This document shows, piece after piece, positions 1-10,342 of a DNA stretch of 64,000 bases (the stretch's first letter is position 1; every line of letters begins with the position of its first letter). The notes under the pieces are model-generated. The model worked only from the letters and a program-made list of their open reading frames with translations, was not told the DNA's origin and did no database searches. Source of the stretch: Shinisaurus crocodilurus (taxonomy: Eukaryota; Chordata; Lepidosauria; Squamata; Shinisauridae); contig CM037880.1 in the NCBI GenBank assembly GCA_021292165.1, forward strand, positions 22,904,051 through 22,968,050, in the 5' to 3' direction. Made by a program: the position numbers and the translations under genes.

Positions 1-207
1 CCGCTCCAGCCTGTAGGGGCAAATGGCCCCTCTGGGCATCCCGGGGCCCCACCCCTAGCGCCGGGAGGCCTGCACTGCGATGTGGGGACTGCAGGGTCCG
101 CCCATGTGCATGGGGCGCCGGTCGTCTGCGGCGCCCCACCGGACCCCGCAGATCGCCCCGTGGTGCCTCCCCCGCCCGCAGCCTGGGTTGTGCGAACCGG
201 CCCTAAG
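1..207. repeat. GC-rich segment, possible right part of a hAT-like MITE
   Basis: This stretch is much richer in G+C than the DNA after it. It ends near 190-207 in TGTGCGAACCGGCCCT, which resembles the terminal motif of the inverted-repeat element at 28490-28740. The left end would lie outside the window, so the identity is tentative. Confidence 0.3.
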
Positions 208-770
208 TGTACAAAGTACTCAGTAGCCCAGCAGATGGACCCCAAATGGGTTGAAATAAAGTTTAGGTTTGGGGATTGAAAGGAAAGCTCAGGGAGGTTC
301 CTTGCTCCTTGGCTGATTTACACCTAGCTAGCCATACATGGAAGCACAAAACAAAATATATCATTGGAGTCATCCAGGTGGTATCTGAACTTGTTGACCT
401 GTCTAGGAGGTGAGAATGTTCAGGATTGGGCCAAATTTTTTGCCAAAGCTTTGGACTGATCAATTCCAAGTTACCCTTGTGGGGTCATTAGCTGATGGTG
501 GCATCAGGCCAGCCTTCTGTACAAGCCCCTTCTCTCTTTCTCTCCCCCCTCCCCCCCTCACACACACATCTGAATAGTCTCTCCTATCCTTAGGCACTAG
601 GTGATTTCCCCCCCTTACAGCTCGATCTTTCATTTACCTTACAGAAGCTGCAATGTTTGCCAGCATTCTAAAGCTGACTGGGAATTCTGTTATGATAACT
701 GTAATATGGTATGGGAAATAGTATCTTCAGTCTGAGCTGACGAACTGAATTCAAATTCCCTGTCAGGCAT
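208..770. other. Intronic DNA, nothing identified
   Basis: Unique-looking sequence with a C/T-rich run and a short CA run at about 531-570. I see no exon, RNA gene or clear repeat. Confidence 0.5.
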
Positions 771-925
771 GAAGCTTAGTGAGAGTTTCAAGCCAGTTGT
801 AGTCTCTCAGCCTAACCTGCTTCTCAGAGTGGTTGTCAGGGACAAATGTGATGGGTTATTTATTTCATTATTTCATTTCATTTCATTTCTATCCTGCTTT
901 GGGACGGTGGGGTATAAATTGAATA
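771..925 (+). repeat. Degenerate Sauria-SINE-like fragment
   Basis: The segment CTCTCAGCCTAACCTGCTTC, followed by a GTTGT-like core and a tail reading GGTATAAATTGAATAAA, parallels the body and 3' end of the Sauria SINE copies at 17673 and 30757. The tRNA-like head is missing and the body is diverged, so this is an old 5'-truncated copy at best. Confidence 0.4.
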
Positions 926-2384
926 AAGTAAACCTCAGTTAGAATGTTAATGAATATTCCATTGAATCAATCATGCCCAGCCAATGGGAGGGGAATGTGA
1001 TGGACAAGAGCCAAGTTTTAGTCTATGGTGTTAACATATCACTCCTAAATTCCACTGTAATTCGGTATCTTTGTACTACAATTTGACAGTCCTACTAATA
1101 TACAATGTAGTGCTTGCCCCTATGATAATAACATAGCCCTATAAAAACCCTACCTAGTTTTATGAAAACGATTGTTGTACAAAATGTGTTGCTTACGATT
1201 GCCAAATCATTGATTCTAGAACTTTCTCCAGCCTCTAAGTAAAGTATACAATTTGCTAATTTTACCTCAGTAACAGGTGGAGTTTTTAATTTAAGAAGAA
1301 ACCCAAGGCAATAATTGCTTGATGCAGATACTTTCAAAGCTAGTTACTTTTTTTAGCAAATGAGAATTCTAAGTTACTTCTCTCTGCAGGTGTCCAAATT
1401 AATCTACGTTTGGTGCCAGTGTAAATGGAAGTCTGTGTTATATAGGAAAGAAAAGAGTGACTGATTACAGCAATATTAAATTTTTTAAAAGGACACATCT
1501 GTTGATTATAGCATCATGATACCAATGCTCTAGTGAAGTTTAGAAGCTTCTTTTACTCTAAGTATCATAATTGAGAGACATAATTTTGGGCTCACAAGAT
1601 TACTAAAATAAAATTGAAACAACATACTGTTTCCTTAGAGCTACTAAACCTTCAGGAAAAATATGGTTTTCCAAAAAAAATATGTATGTATCTATTACAG
1701 TTTCCTGGAAAACAGGTTTATTTCAAAATGTCCAAATATATTTTGTACATAGCCCTAAATAAGTATGTGTTAATTTAAAAATGTATATCCATCTTTATCA
1801 ACATGGTTTATAGCATTACAAAACAGCATCAGGAAAGAAAATCAATGTAGATAAAAATAAAATTCAATTAATAATAATAAAAAAGTCTATATGAACAGCA
1901 ACAGGGAATAGCATAAAGTACCATTCACAGCTAGAACATGAAAATTAAGGCACTTCCCAGAAGGCCTGGAAAAACAGAGAGCCTTTTACAACGCTTCCTA
2001 AATGCTTTCAGGATTGAGCAACAACAGAAATAGAAACTGTTTGATTAAATCAGCTTGACTGGTGGACTCTACCTTGATAGATAGGTTTCAGAAACCTAAC
2101 TACATCTTATGGGAGATGCGGGCTGCCAGCATTCATATCTTTCCTTTCCTTTCTTTTTTCTGGGCTCCCTCATATCTTCTGTTGAACAAGCACATGTTGT
2201 GACGTCATTGCCATATGCCACTGCTTTCAGCCAATGAGACCACGCACAGCAACACACAGTACCATGACATTGTTTCATCTGTGGTGTTCAACTAAAATTA
2301 TGGGGAGGGAGATGAGAACAGGCCTGGGACAGCAGCAATTCTTTGTCTCTTGTAATACCTCGTTAGACCCTAAGGCTGCATGTA
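926..2384. other. Intronic AT-rich DNA, nothing identified
   Basis: AT-rich sequence with scattered A and T runs. No exon, hairpin element or recognisable LINE/SINE was seen. Confidence 0.5.
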
Positions 2385-2480
2385 CACTTAAGACCCTATG
2401 TGCACTTAACCAGGAGTGAGCCTTATTGAGCAAAGTCGGACTTTATTCTTGAGTAAACATGTATTGGATTGCACTGTACA
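2385..2480. repeat. Small MITE-like repeat ending in GGATTGCAC
   Basis: The segment pairs 'TGTGCACTTA' on the left with 'ATGTATTGGATTGCAC' on the right and has a 'TTGAGTAAACATG' core. The same layout recurs at 13560-13640, 31240-31325, twice at 36897-37027 and near 59050. I take it as a member of a short interspersed family with imperfect inverted ends. Confidence 0.4.
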
Positions 2481-2605
2481 AATGGGAGAAGGGAATACAT
2501 GGGGAAAGGCATTCTTTGAGTTATGCAGGACACAGACAATAAAAAGCTTTGAAGATTAAAACCAGCACCTTGAATTGTCCATGGAAACCAACAGGAAGCC
2601 ATCTG

Positions 2606-3103
2606 AGACTGTTTAGCTTAGAAAAAAGGTGAGTAAAGGGAAACATGATAGAGATGTATAAAATTGTGCATGTGTGAAGAAAGTGGATATGGAGACATTT
2701 TTCTCCTTCTCTCATAATACTAGAACTTCAGGACATCCCATGAAGCTGGTCGGTGGGAGATTCAGGGCAGATAAAAGGAAGTACTTCTTCACACAGCGCA
2801 TAGTTTAACTATGGAATTCACTTCCACAGGATGTAGTGATGGCCACCAATTTGGACAGCTTTAAAGGGGGATTGGACAAATTCATGGAGGAGAAGGCTAT
2901 CAATGGCTACTAGTCCTGATTAGCTATATGCTACTTCCAGTGTCACAGGCAGTATGCTTATGTACACCAGTTGCTGGGGAACTTAGGGAGGAGGGTGCTG
3001 TTGTCCTCATGTCCTGCTTGTGGGTTTCCCGTGGGCAGCTGGTTGGCCACTGTGGAAACAGAACTTGATGGACCCTTGGTCTGACCCAGCACTGCTTGTC
3101 TTA
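2606..3103 (+). mobile_element. LINE (CR1/L2 clade) 3' end, interrupted by a Helitron
   Basis: The + strand carries the decayed C-terminal end of a non-LTR reverse transcriptase (recognisable pieces such as the LFSLEK-like start, HPMKLV-type and KRKYFFTQ-type peptides in shifting frames), then a 3' untranslated tail ending GGTCTGACCCAGCACTGC. A sister copy lies at 49650-50221, and tail fragments at 28890-28980 and 61270-61350. The tail is cut at 3103 by the Helitron and resumes at 4297-4316, where joining the flanks restores the usual TCTTATGTTCTTAT ending. Bases 2521-2605 look like an L2-type fragment. Confidence 0.7.
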
Positions 3104-4296
3104 TCTATATATATATAAAAGAAGTCCTGACTGACTGACTAACTCATCAACGCCCAGCTCAAACCGTTTAATCTAGGAACATGAAATTTTGAAGGAACAT
3201 TGTTTTTATGATGTAGACACCTACTAAGGAAGGATTTTTGGAAATTCCATCCCTAAGGGGGTGAAAGGTGGGGGAAATCGCCCCACTCTCATATCTCCTA
3301 TGGGCAAAACAACAGGGGAGCAGTTATGCAAATCAGCCTCACCTCATAATTGCTGCAGGAGCCAATAGGAACAGTTTTTATGCAAGTAGCACATACGACA
3401 CTTAGAAATGAATGAGTTTGTATGAATTCCTGCAGGGGCCAATGGGAGTGGGTATGCAAATCTCCCCTAGGCCATTTAGAATGTTCTCTAAGGGGGTGAA
3501 AAGGGAGGGAAACTTTTTACATGACGGACTGACTGAATGGCTGTTGTGTGTGGGGCGTCGTCGCATAGGCTCCATCACGTTTTGACGGATCTACCCCAAA
3601 CTTGGCACGGTCACTCTTCATCACCTGTAGACTCTCAGGATTAACCTGATTTTTCTTTAAGATCAGATATTTCTGTCAGAAAAGATTTCTGCTGCCAGCA
3701 CCCAGCCTAAATGTTACACTTTCAGTCAGAGACACTGTATCTTTTCCATACAGCTCTCGCAGGCCTTCGGGGGGGGGGGGGGAACCTGATTTTTTTTACT
3801 TTTCTTCTCCATAAAAAAAAAAAAATGAAAATGCAAATTGAAAATTTAAATGTAAATGGTGCGATGATACCACAGACAGTCGGACTCGAACCAATTGTAG
3901 GCAATGGACCGTGCCTATTCTGGGCACTATCTTTTGTTATGTATGGCAGTCAAAATCTAGGTAGGGAGGTATGTGAACAAATAGTTGATCATGTCGTTGA
4001 AAACTGGGATGAATTCTCTATAGTGTCCCACGACAGTGATAGAAACAACTATGCGAGTGCTGATGCATACTTTGACATGTCCCGACCCCATACTTATGGT
4101 GGTTTGTGCGAGTTGACAGTGGGTGGACAGCTTTTCGAATTAGTTTTTCGAAGTTTCTCATAATGGTGAACGTCACGCAAAATTCAGTGACGAAGGTAAC
4201 CCTGTAGAATGGTTACGGTTTACACAAAATCTTTCCAGCTGCCATTTTGTACCGAATCCTAAAATCCACGCGAGGAAAGCCGTGGGCAACAGCTAG
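3104..4296 (+). mobile_element. Helitron (non-autonomous, 1193 bp)
   Basis: The 5' end reads TCTATATATATATAAAAG and the 3' end reads CCGTGGGCAACAGCTAG, with a CCACG/CGTGG stem shortly before the terminal CTAG. It sits between A (3103) and T (4297), as expected for rolling-circle Helitrons, with no target duplication. Removing it restores an uninterrupted LINE 3' end. Inside are typical Helitron phrases around the CATGACGGACTGACTGAATG segment, a poly-G run at about 3769-3781 and an OTU-protease remnant. No Rep/helicase coding was found, so it depends on another element for movement. Confidence 0.88.
3825..4296 (+). pseudogene. OTU-type cysteine protease remnant inside the Helitron
   Basis: From the ATG at 3825 the frame gives a peptide with the OTU signature region GNGPCLFWALSFVMYG, where functional relatives usually have a D-G-N-C-type site, then a conserved block ending in GGLCELTVGGQLFELVF. 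The first frame stops at 4161-4163. Homology continues in another frame from 4159 (HNGERHAKFSDEGNPVEWLR and on to a C-H-F segment), so there is one frameshift near 4150-4160. The second frame runs 46 codons and its TAG is the last three bases of the Helitron CTAG. OTU domains are known cargo of animal Helitrons. The frameshift and the altered catalytic Asp argue against activity. Confidence 0.8.
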
Positions 4297-4316
4297 TGTT
4301 CTTATATTCTTACAAG

Positions 4317-5419
4317 TGCTGCAATGAAGGTTTAAGTGTGTATGGGTTTCAAACTACTGCTGTGGAGGTGAACTGTGGCATTTGGTACTAACTGAAGGTC
4401 TGAGCAGTCTTTGAGGGCACTCCATGTGAAGCATATTGTGACAATCGACCCTTGGGGTTACAAAGGCATGAACAGTGGTAGCAACTTCCTTGCTTTTCAG
4501 GAAAAGATGCAATCCGTGTATCAGATATAACTAGTAAAAAAAAGTATTCCTAGCTAGATCTTCTTTGGCTTTGAGAAGCACTGCACAGATTTTATTTTTA
4601 TGTATTTTCAGCATTCTAGCAGCACCCTTGAAAAGATGCCCCTGAAGGTCAGGGCATACTCTGGAGTGGTGTTTCAGGGCTGCTGCTGGAAGGAAAAATC
4701 AGCAACACTCCCATGGATGAGCAGACCTCTTTGGACTCTAGCCATTGTCTTTGTATCCAAGGGAAAGGGAGTGAGTTTCTTTTTTCTGTCACCTTTAAAG
4801 GTTTATGTTGGTTTCATTTATGCTCCATGTACCAAATTTCGGGGGGGGGGGCACACACATGCACACAAATCAATACATCTGAAATTGCTTATACATGCTA
4901 ACATATTGCTGGAGACTCAATATCATTTATACTTAAAAATGAATAACACAAATATCTAATTTTGAGTTTGTGTTTATATTCCTGATGCAGTTCTAGACAA
5001 GTTCAAGGTGCTGGTTAACCTTTGAAATGTATTACTTGCCTGGTGCTTAAGAGAGATAGATGACTAAGAAGTGCATATTAGAGCCTCTCAAAACACAGAA
5101 TCATCAATCTTCAAGTAGCTTGGTTTCACGCAGTGATTTACCATCCAGTGCATACATCTACAACTTAGAGAAAGAGAGAGAGAGAGAGAGAGAGAGCTTG
5201 GTACATCCAGCAACTTCTTTTTGCAGGCCCTCAGAGGAAATGTCAATTGGACATTACCAACTGCCTCTGCCTTGCTTTAATATCTCCTCAATAATTTAAT
5301 ATATTGTCTGACTTTCCCTGTGCTGAACTCATAACCCATCACTTATCATTTTGCTGATTGATGCCTCAGCAAGTGGATTCTAAACCTGTTCTCTGAAACC
5401 TACTGGTTAATGTAATAGG

Positions 5420-5462
<43 letters not shown>

Positions 5463-5717
5463 TACACATGGGCAATTAAAGAAACATACATTTTTATGAA
5501 GTTTCCCAGTTAACAAAGCTTTGGATCCCCTTTTCTTAAAGGGAAGCCCCTGAAACGGATGATCTAGTACTTGCTGTACTCCTAGTATTCAAAGTAAAAT
5601 GAAGCCTAAATAGTATATGTACTGACAGATTACACTTCCATGAAGGAAAGCAACATATCCACTTTTAACTCTTTGAATCCAGAGACAGTTCTGGAAATGC
5701 CTGAACAAATGCCTTGT
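4317..5717. other. Intronic DNA with simple repeats only
   Basis: No exon or recognisable element. It contains a G run near 4842-4851, (GA)n at about 5172-5195 and (TG)n at about 5421-5460. Confidence 0.5.
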
Positions 5718-5770
5718 TTCTTCTTCTTCTTCTTCTTCTTCTTCTTCTTCTTCTTCTTCTTCTTCTTCTT

Positions 5771-5800
<30 letters not shown>
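5718..5800 (+). repeat. (TTC)n / (GAA)n microsatellite, about 27.7 units
   Basis: An uninterrupted 83-bp TTC tract. This is a pure polypyrimidine/polypurine triplet run in a PARD3 intron. The long homopolymeric reading frames across it are artefacts of the repeat. Confidence 0.97.
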
Positions 5801-5801
<1 letters not shown>

Positions 5802-6184
5802 ATATCACTCCGCAATTTAATAGCAAGCTTTCAGCAAATCAGTATTTAAGGTGCGTCACAATGGCCACAGTGCATTGTCGATGGAGGAAGTACACTAGAA
5901 GTGAGCAATAGGTTATGTTGTAAGTTGGCATCTAAGAAAACTGAATTCTGTTTAAATTAGTGGAACTACGGTAACAGATATGCAAGAGAGACAGTATCAG
6001 TGGTCTTGAGTCTGCATTTTTCTTTAGTCTTCCCATTCTTTTATTATACAGATTTATAGCATATTACAAATGTATACCTGTATGACAACATAACATAAGT
6101 AAATACAGCATGATCAATATACTAATAGGTTGGTTTAACATTTGAATAACCTGAATCTATCTGGACACTACGATCAACATCTGA
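5801..6184. other. Intronic DNA, nothing identified
   Basis: AT-rich sequence with no recognisable element. Confidence 0.45.
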
Positions 6185-6610
6185 AGCATTCTTCTGAGTG
6201 CCGACCTCCAAGGGAGACTTGGAGGTGGCAACAAGGCAGAGGGCCTTCTCAGTGGTGGCCCCCCAACTGCAGAATGATCTCCCCACTGAGGCCCACCTGA
6301 CGCCAACTCTGCCATCTTTTCAGTGCCAGGTTAAGCCTGCCCTCTTCTCCCAGGCATTTAATGGCATTTAATAGGTCTAATTTTACATTAAAATTTTTAT
6401 TTATTTATTTATTTATTTCATTTCTATACCGCCCAATAGTCAAAGCTCTCTCTAAATTGTTTTAGTTGTTAAATTGTTTTTAAATGTTGTATAGTGGGGG
6501 GAAATATGGCGTTTTATTGTATTGTGGTTTGCGTTTTTATGAACTGTTGTGAACTGCCCAGAGCGCTTCAGCTATTGGGAGGTATAGAGATGATGATGAT
6601 GATGATGTAC
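6185..6610 (+). mobile_element. L2-type LINE 3' end
   Basis: The + strand translates in part to the familiar L2 reverse-transcriptase C-terminal phrase around 6240-6365 (GLLSGGPPTAE..., with NDLPTEAHLTPTLPSFQ in another frame), then a 3' region with an (ATTT)n stretch and a CTGCCCAGAGCGCTTCAGC tail before a short GAT run. The frame is broken, so this is a dead 5'-truncated copy. Confidence 0.65.
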
Positions 6611-7115
6611 AACATTACTTCAATCCAACCATATGGAACATATGCATTTTATGTAATGTGGTGGAAATCAAGCCACTTAGCCCCTTTGGAATTAGTGGGA
6701 TTATTGTGAACTGTGTTTCATGTGCTGTTATGGAACAAACCCAGATTGCTTTAGTGAGAGCTGCACTTGCTGAGCATCTCGAGGCTGCCTACCTCAGATC
6801 CATCAATAACCTTGCAAAGCCAGGCAATAAAGGGAGGATTCCCTTGGCCTACCTTTGCAGGGGACCTGAAGGTTTTCATTTCCTGTTGAGAAATGTTGTA
6901 GTATAGGGGAGAGGAAGGAGAACTGTAGGGACCATTCCTGCCTGCCATGTTGTGTTCTGCTGAGCTGTAACTCATTATGGTTCCCCTTTCCCCCCTACAA
7001 AGAGTCTGAAACAAGCATGGAAATTTGCATCTGAGGGCAGGGTGGGGGACAAATGATTGTTGGGATTGCTACATCCCAAAAATGTGACCCAAGGGCCTTC
7101 CTATTAATATGTTTT
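6611..7115. other. Intronic DNA, nothing identified
   Basis: No exon or clear repeat was recognised. The short frames here lack splice context and homology. Confidence 0.4.
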
Positions 7116-7285
7116 CATAGATTTCATAGATCATAGAGTTGGAAGGAGCCTACAAGGCTATCGAGTCCAACCCCCTGCTCAATGCAGGAAACTAGAGGAG
7201 CGGTCTCCCATCCAAGTAACAACCAGGCTTGACCCTGCTTAGCTTTCCACGCTCAGACAAGCTGAGCCAGCGTAAGCCACAGGCC
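7116..7285 (-). mobile_element. 5S-rRNA-derived SINE with CR1-like tail, copy A
   Basis: On the minus strand a 5S-like head (AAGCTAAGCAGGGTC followed by box-C-like sequence) leads into a tail reading GGGGGTTGGACTCGATAGCC and ending in repeated CTATGA units. It carries small differences from the other copies, such as CAAGTAACAACC on the + strand. See copy B at 7918 for the promoter layout. Confidence 0.82.
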
Positions 7286-7539
7286 TTATTATGTCTCCCC
7301 TTCATTTTTGTAAACAAGGGCTTGAGAGTCTAGGCAAACCGGAATGGTCTTGTTGAAATCAGTACAGTTAAACTTCTGCTGTCCCACAGTTCTTAGCTTA
7401 CATGTTTTAACAACCTGAACATTTCACTCCTCAGTGGTTTAATTTCAAATGGCAACCTGGGTCCTTTGCAAAACTCTGGTCTAGGGGGTTGTAAATTCCT
7501 CTTTGAGGGTGTGAGGCGGCACCAGCTTTTTAAAAAGAT

Positions 7540-7917
7540 ACCATGATCAGACATTTCCAAAGGAATTTAAGGAATGGGACTTTTCTGCAGAGGCCCCGAA
7601 ATTGTGGAATGCACTCCCTAGAGAGATCTGCCTGGTCCCTACTTTGCTGACTTTGGCGCCAGGCAAATACCTTTTTTTTATTCTCCCAGGCCTTTTAAAA
7701 GAACTGCTGCTTGCTTAATTTTTAATATATTTAATGTTGCATTTTAAAATAATGTTCGTCGTGTTTTTTAGCTGCTCTGTTATTCATCAGTTTTAAATGA
7801 ATTTTTGTTGCTGCTTTTAAAAGCAATACTTTTAATGTGTTTTATTATTTAATGGTTTTATTGTTTTTATTATGTATGTTGCCCAGTACATACCTATACA
7901 TACGGTATATATTTATA
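7540..7917 (+). mobile_element. L2-like LINE 3' end
   Basis: Around 7590-7690 the + strand encodes a decayed LINE C-terminal phrase (PKLWNALPREI, then LTLAPGKYLF), followed by a T-rich 3' region with repeated TTTTAATG motifs. It sits directly against the 5S SINE that follows. Confidence 0.55.
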
Positions 7918-8090
7918 CAGGCCTGTGGCTTATGCTGGCTCAGCTTGTCTGAGCATGGAAAGCTAAGCAGGGTCAGGCCTGGTTATTACTTGGATGGGAG
8001 ACCCCTCCTCTAGTTTCCTGCATTGAGCAGGGGGTTGGACTCGATGGCCTGGTAGGCCCCCTTCCAGCTCTATGATCTATGAATCTATGT
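7918..8090 (+). mobile_element. 5S-rRNA-derived SINE with CR1-like tail, copy B
   Basis: Bases 7960-8003 match vertebrate 5S rRNA at 42 of 44 positions from memory: box A AAGCTAAGCAGGGTC at 7960-7974, an intermediate element AGGCCT at 7975-7980, and box C TGGATGGGAGACC at 7991-8003, with native spacing. That is the type 1 RNA polymerase III internal promoter. The following segment (CTAGTTTCCTGCATTGAGCA, GGGGTTGGACTCGATGGCC, ending in CTATGA repeats) matches the 3' end of the CR1 copy at 62492-63363, consistent with mobilisation by CR1 machinery. It ends 49 bp before a PARD3 exon. Confidence 0.88.
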
Positions 8091-8094
8091 TTAA

Positions 8095-8232
<138 letters not shown>

Positions 8233-8474
8233 TAAGTATATTAATAGCATTGCATGTTTTAATTATAAGTCTTAAGATATAGTAGCAAGGAATAATGGTA
8301 TATAGTTTTTATTGGTGTGTTCACATGTATTCCATGCAAGAGTTATGTTGCGATGGCTGTACTTCATCAATTACTTCTAACTTGGCATACCCCAAATCTC
8401 TTTTTAAGCAGATTCAAGCAAAGGCCTGAATGAAGCAGATGTTGGTACTTCTTTGCAGAATCATTCTCCAAGGC

Positions 8475-8616
8475 AGCATTTCCCAACGTGTTGCCCTTCA
8501 AACATGTTGAACTATGACCGCCATCATCCGAGCCGCCATAGCCAATGGCCAAGCTAGCAGGGACTGATGGGAGCTGTAGTGCATCTGGTGGGCAACAAAT
8601 TGGAGAAGCTGCCCCA
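8475..8616. mobile_element. hAT-Charlie-like hairpin MITE, degraded
   Basis: The left arm (CAGCATTTCCCAACGTGTTG) pairs with the right arm around 8590-8615 (GGGCAACAAATTGGAGAAGC), with a spacer containing ATGGGAGCTGTAGTGC. The layout matches the better preserved copies at 38148 and 47529. Flanking octamers match only partly (CTCCAAGG / CCCCAAAG), as expected for an old insertion. Confidence 0.6.
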
Positions 8617-9047
8617 AAGCATTGGAATAACTGGATAGATTTTTGAGCATTGTTAGCTAGGCCTGGTATTTTTTGCATGGGTGAGTGCAGGCCAAAAGGA
8701 AAAGGCACCTTGTGAAGAAAGCCTTATTACTGCCTTCACTGACTGTTATGTGTAAGGTAGATTGCTAAGGGTCCCTTATTCAGAAAGCCAATGTTTATGT
8801 AGAAATAATCTGTTCTAAGAAATACAGTGTTCTCTTTGGACTTACCCATTTTTTAACACTGTAAGAGGAAATTAGATGATTTGAGCTATGCAGAGAGAGA
8901 AAGAAAAATCACTGAACAAGTAATGAGAAATCAATTTGTCTGTTCTCTTGAATTTTTCCTGCTGTGTTGCTTCCACTTGCGGTGTCTGCAGTACGCCCAT
9001 GAAGCTGTAGTGTAAAATACAGAAACTAAGGCTAGTATAGTAACCTA
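8617..9047. other. Intronic DNA, nothing identified
   Basis: No exon or recognisable repeat. Confidence 0.4.
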
Positions 9048-9412
9048 GCACATGCTTTCCTTGCAAAAGAGGGCAGGTTCAGCTACCAGCACCTGGTGAA
9101 AGGTAAAGTTGGGAAAGACTTCTACCTGAAACCCTGGAGCGCTGCTGCAGGGACCCCTCCCAATGACTGCCAGAAATACGAGGCAGGTACTCCCAACAGG
9201 ATGGTGATAGTCTTGCACCAGCTTTCCCCAACATGGTACCCTCCAGATGTTTTGGACTACAACTCCCATAAACCCCAGACATCATGACCAATGGTAAGGG
9301 ATTATGGGACGTGTCGTTCAAAATATCTGGAGAGCACCACCTTGCCTACCCCTCCTGTAGGCAATACTGAGCTAGATGATCCAATGGTCTGACTCAGAAT
9401 AAGGCAGCCTCC
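9048..9412 (+). mobile_element. tRNA-type SINE split by a MITE
   Basis: The head (CTAGCACATGCTTTCCTTGC), body (ACTTCTACCTGAAACCCTGG) and tail (ACTGAGCTAGATGATCCAAT, GGTCTGACTCAGAATAAGGC) match the SINE at 47412-47735 and, reversed, 28235-28440. The B-box region has decayed to GGTTCAGCTACC. A hairpin MITE interrupts the body at about 9216-9356. Confidence 0.65.
9216..9356. mobile_element. Hairpin MITE (hAT-like) inside the SINE
   Basis: The left arm CTTTCCCCAACATGGTACCC and CCAGATGTTTTGGACTAC pair imperfectly with the right arm CCAGAT-type sequence (AATATCTGGAGAGCACCACC). The ACAACTCCCATAA motif is typical of these reptilian hairpins. Confidence 0.6.
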
Positions 9413-9576
9413 TGGATTCCCCATGGAAGGATCTTGCCCCAATAGAATTTTGGACTTCGAACAGATGATCTCCCCACTTCTGTGACATGTCACAAGCTGC
9501 TTTTGAAATTCTTCTCAGCTTCAAAATCAGTTTTCCATTAGACATTGCAGTAGGAATTCAAGTGAAACAAGTCTAA

Positions 9577-9683
9577 CGGCACAATCCTATACAAGTTTAG
9601 ACAGGGAAAAGGCCTAGAACTCCCAGCATGCCCCAGGGAGTTGTAGGCTTTTTTCCTATCTAAACCTGCATAGGATTGCACCT
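9577..9683. mobile_element. Harbinger-like palindromic MITE
   Basis: An imperfect palindrome with ends CGGCACAATCCTATAC and GCATAGGATTGCACCT, flanked by TAA at 9574-9576 and 9684-9686. A 3-bp TAA target and GTGCAATCC ends fit PIF/Harbinger-type MITEs. Sister copies lie at 21862 and 47161. Confidence 0.65.
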
Positions 9684-9687
9684 TAAA

Positions 9688-10290
9688 GCATTCCTGGGCT
9701 CATCAAACATTCAAAATGTGAACTTGGGTGAAGAAATGTTTCATTTTTAAAATTTCTTTTCCAATGGATGGTAGTCTTACACTCTTAAAATAGTTGTTAA
9801 AAATGAAATGTCAATTACAATGCCAAAATAATGAACAAGTTTGTTTTCTCCATAAACTTCCTATATGAATCATAGATGAACCGTTTCATTAGTCCAATAA
9901 ACCACAATTTCCCTGTCTTGATTGTTGTGGGAAATCTATGTTAACTGGCTTGGCTCCCCTTTTCTAAACAGCTGACTTCATGGCTGACAATGCCTTCCCC
10001 AACTAAGGTCACATAGGTATATATTTAACTAATATGGTAGCATATACTCAATGAGGAGTTTATACATGACATCAGGATTTTTCCACATTTCAGAAATTCG
10101 GACTTTGTGGGCCAGTGCAGCCAATAAGACTTCATGCAGCACACAGAGTGACATTATGTTGCATACATGTTGGAGAATTATAAACAACTATTTCAGAAGG
10201 GACACTGAAATTAAGCTGAGCAATTGGGGAGTCACAAGAAAAGTGAAAGCAATTTAAAAAAAAATACTTGATGATGTGTCATGATTCGGA
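9688..10290. other. Intronic DNA, nothing identified
   Basis: No exon or clear repeat was recognised. Confidence 0.4.
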
Positions 10291-10311
10291 GATATATATA
10301 TATATATATAT

Positions 10312-10339
<28 letters not shown>
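10291..10339 (+). repeat. (TA)n(GT)n compound microsatellite
   Basis: About ten TA units run straight into about thirteen GT units. Confidence 0.95.

Positions 10340-10342
<3 letters not shown>

Noticed and set aside
3711..4163. A host OTU-domain gene
   Set aside because: It lies entirely between Helitron ends, is frameshifted and lacks the expected catalytic Asp.
5640..5849. Long Leu/Phe/Lys homopolymer open frames over the TTC tract
   Set aside because: They are translations of a microsatellite in all frames, with no start context, splicing or homology.
7960..8003. A genuine 5S rRNA gene
   Set aside because: Only part of 5S is present, fused to a LINE-like tail, and repeated four times in the window with the same fusion; it is a SINE.
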